From positions 1 to 14,093 of the forward strand of contig VKHC01000268.1 of the NCBI GenBank assembly GCA_015143735.1: DNA of 14,093 nt. The letters are read 5' to 3'. This DNA comes from Synura sp. LO234KE. Taxonomy: Eukaryota; Sar; Synurophyceae; Synurales; Mallomonadaceae. Each line of letters opens with the position of its first letter. The stretch's first letter is position 1. The translations under genes were made by a program, and so were the position numbers. Shown here piece after piece: positions 7,601 to 14,093 of the stretch. The notes below the pieces were generated by a model. It ran no database searches. It was not told where the DNA came from and saw only the letters and a program-made list of their open reading frames with translations.

Positions 7601-10600
7601 TGGGAATGACGACAATTACAAGCTTGTCAGATATTTGACTGTTTGCTGACTTCTTAGATACTGTTTATCGTTGGAGGATGGCGGCTGAGTTTGCCGCATC
7701 AACCTTGCAACTGCGTCATTACAATTGGCATTTTCTATGCCTCCGTCAACACCAACGAGCTGGAGTTGATAGAAACCCTGAGCTTTCCCTTGTTGAATTC
7801 CAGGAGTCTTCTCAGCTTAAATAGAATCCCCAACTGCAAAAAATCAAGTTGAGTCACTGTACTGCGAACTTTGCTTGCAAAATTTATTTTCTTGAAAATT
7901 AATATTTTCTCCCTATCTGGATTGACATGGCTATCTGATTCATCACTAGCCTTTAGGAACACTCTGGAGACATTTTCCTCCTAACGGTAACTATTTTTGG
8001 TAGATGAGGTTAGCATGCGCATTTTTATTCTTTTGAAAGCCCCGGAAGCCGGGAACGGTGTCATTTGCACTAATGAATACTTAGATAACGTGTGTTCAAA
8101 GACCTTCACGCGAGTAGGTAAAGACTTGAATATGTTTTGGTACAGCCACACGAAACACGTTTTAAAAACTATGCATAATGGAATTGTTGCCCTTGGCCCT
8201 GTTCCCCTTTTACCAGTTCCTTAATCCACGACCATCGCTTCATTTCTCAGAATTGCCACCAAAAAGGTTTCTATTTGCACTAGATTGTACGGAGGAGTAC
8301 TAATGACTCCCCGAGAAAAGTATCTTTGGCAATTTTACTGCGAGCCATCGACCAAACATTTTACTCTGCTCTGAGAAGTCGGTCTATAGAGTGAACATCA
8401 ATAAAGTGGTACAATAACCGTAATTAGAAATTCTATTAATAGGATCTGAATTTCAGTATGGGGGGCGCTCCGTAAATAGTTTCGTTCATGATACTTTTAA
8501 GAAATAATACGATGGAGTCTTTTGAAAAATTATAGTTTAGAGTTTTTCTTTGAACACGTAACTATTCTATATTTTGCTTATTACGTAATCCTACAGACTC
8601 AAAACTAGAGTCATTAAAAGGACCGTAAAAAGAGTTTTAATTCACGTAATTCAGCAAGCAGTAAAAATTACCGTTGAATTCATAGTCGCTTTAAAATATC
8701 CGTGCGCTGAGTGCGACGAAAGAAACCCTAATGCTAAGCCCTATACAAGCTTGGTCCTAGAAACTCAAACTCAAAACCGCAATTGGAAAAGAAAAGCAGC
8801 TTTGAAGTGCTATGAGCAAGTGTATTTACAGACTTGATTCGACGCTGTCTCTTTAGGGATCATATCAGCGGACGAGCTCAGCGGGCATCAGTTCAGGAAT
8901 CTGCTTAAGAAATCTCAATATGACCCTCCCATTCCGTAACGAGCCCAACTCTCTTGTCCTGTCGTCCGTGAACAAGCGATCTGCAAAAAAATGATTGCCT
9001 GCCGCTGCTGCTTAATAAATGTCTGCTGTTTGTTTTCTGCAATATTTTAAACGTTCAGTAGAGAAACGCTCTTTTTATAGTTTTATCACACCAGCAGGCT
9101 ACAACTAACGCCTCGACAATGCTCCCACTTAACTCTTGAAATCTACAACATGCAATGAAAAATACATTTAACAGAATCCATTAGTAATTTAGGTAATGAG
9201 ATTATGTAGATTTCAAAACCTTCGCCGGAGCATTCACAGGGCATAGGTCTAAGTCTAACCTCTCTCAGCTCGTTCTCGTCTTTATGAGATGTGACATTTT
9301 AAGAATCAGCATAATGTATACGCCGGTAGTCTGTGCGGGAACACCGACATTACGGGAGACACCGTCTAGATATTTCTTTTTGCAGAGATTTATAAACGAT
9401 CAAGTAGTGAACCCGATCTTTAGTCCCTAACGCGGCCCAGAAATGGAGCACGCATGGTTTAAATAACAAAGCCAAGATATTTGCTGCTGTTGAAAACCAG
9501 GCTAGTCTCGTATACTTAATATTGCTATCAACTCATTCATTTGAATAAAGATTACGGCTTAAAGCAAAGTGATTGCAATTAATTTTAAGCAATGATATTC
9601 AATTGAAAAAATGACCTCACCTTCCTCTGGTTTAATTGTTTTTCTCAACCTCTTTAGTTAACCAGCGAATCAATAATTTTGTTTACTCGATAACTACCTC
9701 GGTCAGATGCCGAGCTCGACCATATTTGAGTCTAACCCGAATAGAGCTTATTTTCACACGAGTAGTAGTACTGGTGTAGTGAGGCCAGTTCAAAATCTGC
9801 TTTAGGCCATCAGCATTGATATCAGTTAATGGGCGGCAATTTGAATCTGTTGCATGATTAAAAATCACGGAATACTTTGCAGTTCTCCTTACACTTGAAT
9901 TTCGTGAGATGGAAGAAGTGTGTAGGTCGACTCTATAGCCAGTCCCGACAGTAAGCGCAGAGTTAGAACCAGCAAAGATATTCTCAGTTGTAGAATCTTC
10001 TTCTGGAGATCTTCTTGCTCGAGGAAGCCAAGAATCTCTCTTAATTTCGCTTTAGCGTATTATTTTGTTTGTACCCTTTTCACCTGCCGTGGTACTTCTT
10101 GTCCGTGGTCGACTTCGTCGCTTTCCTTATCGCATCGGAGTAGATTTACATTCTTACACTCAACGTCAATTCCATCATTAATGATTGGCTTATCATCAGA
10201 TATTTCACTGGCAAACATATCTCTGATGTACATTAAAAAACAATGCTGATAACCATATCTTTAATCTCCTCTCCTCCCTTTACTTGATAAAGATTTTTCA
10301 CCAGCACGAGCGAGTCTTCATCATTCAGTTCAGTAATTCTTCATTCTGATTCTAACTTTATCAACTTCGCATATTTAGCACTTGAGTTTTCCTTATCCTT
10401 AGCAAGATTTCTATCCCGAATAAAAACGTGAATACTCACAGCATTTGTTACGTCGAGGTTAACAGAAATATCTTGTTTATTCAGCTTTAGCAACTTTCTT
10501 TATCTGATTTTCTCATTGGGGGTGAAATTTTAGTATTTCTTCTGTTAGGCTCCGCCCTCATATTACATAATTCATCCCAAAAAGCACATCACTCAACGAA

Positions 10601-10840
10601 CTCACTTGCGCTTGCGAAGAATGCATGAGCTGGGTGGGGCCATTTCATTTTTCCAAGTCTTCTCAACGATCCCTCGTGTGGCTGAATTCTCCATTTTCTG
10701 GAATTAAACCAAGAGTGGAACCTTACAGGGTCATTCTCTTTACTTCAAATACAATTCTTTCTACCCCAAGTTTTGCCTTGGACGACACTTTGAAGTACCT
10801 GATCCAGGAGGAGGTCCAAGGACAGGAGGCTACTCGATAA
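4681..10840. other. AT-richer stretch without a recognisable gene
   Basis: I found no tRNA, rRNA, CRISPR array, tandem array, LTR or conserved domain here. The longest stop-free runs are 9683-10051 minus (122 codons), about 10241-10500 minus (with one TGA), 8587-8835 plus (about 82), 7735-7987 minus (about 81), 7997-8224 plus (75) and 10625-10840 plus (71). At roughly 40% GC, runs of 80 codons are expected several times by chance in this much six-frame sequence, so none is called as a gene. Most lack an ATG at the start and none gives a motif I know. The plus strand is pyrimidine-rich around 10000-10600, which makes minus-strand frames there look coding-like. Spliced host exons cannot be excluded. 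Confidence 0.6.
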
Positions 10841-10876
10841 CAATTTGACAGGACACTAGCGCTTGTCTCAGCTAGG

Positions 10877-11123
10877 GACTTCATAACTGAGGCTATACGT
10901 GTACGGGAACCAGAAGCCAGAGCCCAGAGCAGACTTAGCAGAGATGCGGACAGCTACTGGACAAAGACTACGAAGATGTTAGCGGTGCGAGTCCTATCTA
11001 TATCCCAGGGACCACATTATTGTGGAAGGGATATTGCATTCGGTAGCGGGACCTACGCAGCTGTAGCGGTGACAGTAAGGAATATCTAGTCAGGACAACC
11101 ATAGTATATACCGAGAGTGCCCC
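10877..11123 (+). pseudogene. Copy B: remnant of the pre-zinc and zinc region
   Basis: One frame reads DFITEAIRVREPEARAQSRL and then SRDADSYWTKTTKMLAVRVLSI. The second part matches copy A's SRGAQPYWNDNTFCLGARVPCI at S, R, A, Y, W, T, L, R, V and I in register. About 100 bases later a frame gives CSGDSKEYLVR, and another register gives HSIYRECPNVDRVRE (Cys codon 11118-11120), matching HIYRECPHP in copy A. The intact motif needs two register changes and its first Cys is not clear. The segment between YW and the zinc motif is about 75 bases shorter than in copy A. Confidence 0.7.
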
Positions 11124-11237
11124 AATGTGGACCGAGTCCGAGAAAGCAACTCCAGAATCACGCACTTCGAAGTCTAACACGGAAGTCGTCCACCAGTACT
11201 TATTACCCTCGTGCTAGAGACACACGGATACTGCTAA

Positions 11238-11576
11238 TACAGAGTAGCGATAGGAGACCTATCAGACAGTTAGTGCCGCAGACGACTACTTGCATGTGAG
11301 GGAAGGGACCATCCGATCGGGAAATGTAGGTCCCAGTTCTGAGACACTGCAAATTCAAACTCGATTGTACGCGAAGAGCAATGTGGTCTAAAAAAGAGCA
11401 CGTTCTGGATCCCCTCCGCACGTACGTGAGCCGATGATGTTCTAAGAAGTTCTAAACGGTTTGTGGTTCAAAGTTAATGCCCTGGGGGTCTTTGGAGTTC
11501 ATAATCTGGCAGAGGCACAAATACATCAGCGGCTGCATGCGGATGTCTGAAAGCCTTCCAGGAAGGAGCAGACGCG
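11238..11576 (+). pseudogene. Copy B: remnant of the linker between zinc motif and RNase H
   Basis: YRVAIGDLSDS (11238 onward) aligns with YRIALGDLTLS in copy A. In another register QTVSAADDYLHV and IRSG (11263-11322) follow. HVLDP (11399-11413) is identical to copy A. TGA (11427-11429) sits where copy A has Trp, and then ADDVLRSSKRFVV (11430-11468) matches ADDVPKGSKWYVV without a gap. GCLKAFQEGADA (11541-11576) matches GRLQGFLDESDA. The registers differ inside the block, yet the first and third anchors are again in the same frame and exactly 192 bases apart, so small insertions and deletions have balanced out. Confidence 0.8.
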
Positions 11577-11659
11577 ACGTCAGGAAAAGTTCACCGGCAG
11601 CTATTGGCAAAGCGTAAAGTAAATATTAGAATATTGGCAAAAGGAACTCAAACAATCAA

Positions 11660-12160
11660 GTGCACACAGTAGGGTCATTTTCACTGGCAAGGAGGTATCT
11701 TAGTGTCCACTCTAAGAGACGTAGACCAACTACTGTATCATTCGCGCGGTAAGGTGGCGACATCACAAACGGAAGCGACGCTCCGTGGAGCCACTCGCAA
11801 GAATAGGCAACTGTCGATCGAGTTACATCGTGCTGAATACTTACAAAGATGCAAAAGCAACGGTCAACTACGAAACGTACTAGGAAAGCCGCTACGTGTT
11901 GGATGCAGTTGGCGTTCTGATGGGCACCCATTGTGACTGAGCTCGTAACGGCATAATCATCCAACTGGCCACAGACACACTGACAGCGGGTCGGGAGGCG
12001 GGCTACCTGATACAGTTTTGGGAAGATTAACCCCAAGACAGTCATAACAACAGTGGTGCTCATGACTTGTCAAAGATTGAAAATTTTCCGACCTATAGAG
12101 TAAGGCCTGAGCATGGAAGGAACGACCGATCTATTGACAATAATACCTGAGCCAGCCAAG
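11660..12160 (+). pseudogene. Copy B: remnant of RNase H
   Basis: At the expected place for the first catalytic motif a frame reads RVIFTGKEVS (about 11669-11698) where copy A has RVVSLYTDGSH; the Asp itself is not visible. The second-Asp motif is probably LATDTLTA (11965-11988; Asp 11974-11976). The C-terminal part is the clearest: YRVRPEHGRNDRSIDNNT, with HG..D.SID at 12112-12138, matches V.THGTDKSLD of copy A, with His in place, and ends at TGA. The distance from the TD Asp to the His is 138 bases against 146 in copy A. The Glu motif is not placed with certainty. The domain is inactive. Confidence 0.65.
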
Positions 12161-12716
12161 TCCAATGCACCTGATTTCACGTCGCTATAATAATCACGAA
12201 TCGGATATTTGTCAGTGGACCAAGGTTAAAAGAGACCGACCCAAGAATCTCCCACGGACAAGCAAAAGGCGAGATATAGACGAAATCTCCCTGCCATGTA
12301 TTACCTTCAGAAGACTCTGTGGTTTCTCACTCGCCCTCTAGCATGTGGTTATACCCTGTAAGCTACATTGATAGACTCACATTAATATTATGATTCAGAA
12401 CCTTCTGCGGTCAGCACGGGACTTCTACACCAAACCGTCGCTGAAAGGAGACAAACTGGACCAAAGAGAGATACTCCGATAAATTGAAGCCCTTGTGACG
12501 AGGAACTGGAAGCTGCTGACCTGCCACCCTGCCAAATATAAATCGACTATTGCGATACCTAGTCTCCGGTTCAGCAAGCCGGCAGCGAATGAAGCAAAAG
12601 CGTCGAGGCAAGTGCACACCTACTTACCCATAGCGCTGTAACAACGTTACTGTCTCCACCACAGGTGGGGGTTGCGAGCCGAGACAGCACAACACAGGAA
12701 TAAGGCGATAAAAAGA

Positions 12717-12990
12717 CATCATCTAACTAACGTCCCAGCCACTCAAGACACCGTAAACGACAACGACGACTCTTCGTGAGTCAGGAGTCCTCAGCTTAAA
12801 ACGCGACCGAAGTCCCGGTGTCCAAGAAAACACCTCGCCGCCTGTAACACGCCCACTTACACTATCAGAAACACCCAGGTCAACCAAGCGGAACCTTCGC
12901 ACCGTAGTGCAAGAAAAGCCATGATAATTACCGGCCATCGGAGATTAACGCGGGCGAATCTACCGTTGATTCAGAGGACTTCATCACTGA
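12717..12990 (+). pseudogene. Copy B: possible remnant of the C-terminal tail
   Basis: HHLTNVPATQD (12717 onward) resembles LLTNLPARRSH in copy A, and an acidic run (VNDNDDSS) follows where copy A has YDCDAESDD. Further on, RSTKRNLRTV (about 12877-12906) resembles RISEKRRLQAV. The stretch between RNase H and this block is about 300 bases longer than in copy A and shows nothing I recognise. The matches are short and the sequence is low-complexity, so this is weaker than the other copy B blocks. Confidence 0.4.
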
Positions 12991-13215
12991 GATACAGATT
13001 GTACCGACGCACTGGGAAACGATGCTTTAAGGGCAGAAAATAGGAAGAGAACTTGTCGTATACTAGAAATGACGGCTACACACACGACACTAAGAGAGCC
13101 TTGTGAGCCAAGCGGCGAGGAGGAATGATGAAGTCAGAGGAGGGAGTAAGAAGGGACTTGTGAGCAACGGAAATCAAAGCTGAGCGGAGGACTGTGAGAC
13201 CCAAATGTCGGAGCG

Positions 13216-13832
13216 AATTTAGATTTCCCATTTTGCTATTTTGTCCTCACCCTTAGTGACCTGCTACATGGCCTCTATGGAAGCTTAGGCTTGAGCTGAC
13301 TTGCTTTTTTTCTACTCCAACGTTAAGTTTACTTTTTAAGAAATATAATAATATTTAAACGCAAGTTTTTTGAAGCGCACGCGATCACGGCTTGGAAAAC
13401 GTTGGAAATTCCATTTATGATCCCGACTCTCTCTTTAGAAAATGCTCTAACGTATTTCCTGGCCCTTACCCTAATATTGTGGCTCTTTTCAAGGTACTCA
13501 AAATAAATATTTCTAAAGAATCTATTCTAATGAACAGTTTTAGTCCACCAATTGCTAATGAGTGAAGTCAACAATTTAAGAGAAAGAATACCATGCTCAC
13601 CATTATATCCCCAACTATAGTCGGTGTAGTTAGTATCGGCGTACTTTTTAAAACGCCTGGCTCCGGTTGTCACCTAAGTCTAAATACTTTATCCTAATCC
13701 CTTTCTGACCAGTTTTGCCCCCAAATCTACCGATTCGCACCTATAACACCATTATCTAAGTCGTCAAAAGTGGTGGTAGCACTGCCTCCAAAACCGAGCT
13801 TATCGACCTATAACTGAGTCTCGTGCAGGTGT
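13216..13832. other. AT-rich flank without a recognisable gene
   Basis: The DNA turns sharply AT-rich after copy B. A plus-strand frame of about 58 codons (roughly 13333-13506) ends in a hydrophobic stretch (LTYFLALTLILWLF) but has no ATG near its start, and its length is unremarkable. I saw no RNA gene or repeat. Confidence 0.5.
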
Positions 13833-13847
13833 TGAGACAGCGCCATT

Positions 13848-14093
13848 ATGAACAAAATCGTCGTTGAATTCGCAAAGGAAACAGTTTCGCTAGATTTTCG
13901 GAGCGTTTCCAACATTTCAGCGGCGAATTTCTTCAGTCCTCCACGTCCACAGACAAATAAGTGGAGAGCAAAGCTAGCAGGATTTGGGAGCCCTGAAGCA
14001 CAATTTTGCCTCAATCCTAATATCTCCCTTGACCAGCTATGCCAGACTACTTTAGAGGATTTTGGAAAGCTTGAATTGTTGGAGAAAATACTT
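13848..14093 (+). CDS. Possible start of an unknown protein, cut by the window end
   Basis: An ATG at 13848, with A at position -3 and an in-frame TGA at 13833-13835 just upstream, opens a frame that stays clear for 82 codons to the last base of the window. The protein begins MNKIVVEFAKETVSLDF, continues FFSPPRPQTNKWRAKLAGFG, and ends in a leucine- and glutamate-rich stretch (LEDFGKLELLEKIL). No signal peptide or membrane segment is visible and I recognise no family. A TATA-like CTATAACT lies about 35 bases before the ATG. An open run this long at an arbitrary position is uncommon but not rare in such DNA, and the minus strand is also open here (13808-14014, 68 codons), so it could be chance. 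It could also be a first exon. Confidence 0.35.
   Translation, partial: MNKIVVEFAKETVSLDFRSVSNISAANFFSPPRPQTNKWRAKLAGFGSPEAQFCLNPNISLDQLCQTTLEDFGKLELLEKIL

Larger units (their letters stand above)
10841..13215 (+). mobile_element. Copy B: strongly decayed LINE relic of the same lineage as copy A, opposite strand
   Basis: No frame longer than about 80 codons survives, but short plus-strand translations match copy A in order: DF..EA, SR.A..YW, a Cys/His motif with YRECP, YRVAIGDL, TV..AD..RSG, HVLDP, ADDV..SK.FVV, G.L..F.E..DA, a TDT block, HG..D.S.D and LTNVPA. The distance from the YR[IV]A block to ADDV is 192 bases in both copies. The distance from ADDV to the G.L..F block is 112 in A and 111 in B, and from ADDV to the RNase H His 644 and 682. 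Adjacent blocks lie in different registers, and some carry stops. The relic starts near DF..EA, so the whole RT is missing, and fades where the DNA becomes AT-rich again near 13215. No poly(A) or target duplication is visible. Confidence 0.82.

Noticed and set aside
4681-10840. A large DNA virus-like or Polinton-like insertion in the central AT-rich region
   Set aside because: I found no polymerase, integrase, ATPase or capsid motif. The open runs are about as many and as long as chance predicts.
10625-10840. A 71-codon plus-strand frame just upstream of copy B as part of that element
   Set aside because: It opens with ATG but shows no similarity to the matching part of copy A and ends in TAA before the first aligned block. 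There is no positive evidence for or against a separate gene.
1-13215. Inverted copies read as terminal inverted repeats of a composite or large DNA transposon
   Set aside because: The two relics match only at protein level in short blocks. They have LINE domains and no transposase, and their DNA is too different to pair as inverted repeats.

Overview
This is eukaryotic nuclear-type DNA. It has no bacterial operons or ribosome-binding sites, most of it is gene-poor, and it carries LINE-type retrotransposon remains. The host cannot be named from the sequence; an alga or another protist is possible, but that is a guess.

Layout. (1) Positions 1 to about 4345, minus strand: a GC-richer relic of a non-LTR retrotransposon (copy A), cut off at its 5' end. 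In transcription order it keeps the second half of the reverse transcriptase palm (with FADD), the thumb, a long linker, a CCHC zinc motif, an RNase H domain with all four acidic residues, and a proline-rich, charged C-terminal tail. One in-frame stop (3866-3868) and at least four frameshifts break it, so it is not functional as it stands. (2) About 4346-10840: roughly 6.5 kb of AT-richer DNA with no recognisable gene. Its longest stop-free runs are about what chance gives at this base composition. (3) About 10841-13215, plus strand: a second, far more decayed relic of the same element lineage (copy B). It shows no long open frame, but short protein blocks match copy A in the same order and often at the same spacing. 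(4) 13216-14093: AT-rich DNA ending in an 82-codon frame that opens at an ATG (13848) and runs off the window.

The two relics lie in opposite orientation with their truncated 5' ends facing each other across the AT-rich centre. Both keep their 3' parts, which is how target-primed reverse transcription usually leaves LINE copies. They are too different in sequence to form an inverted repeat or to act as transposon ends, and two independent insertions is the simplest reading. No working gene set can be assembled from the window. Its main interest is the element family: an RNase H-bearing LINE with an unusual post-RT region and tail, seen in two copies of different age.
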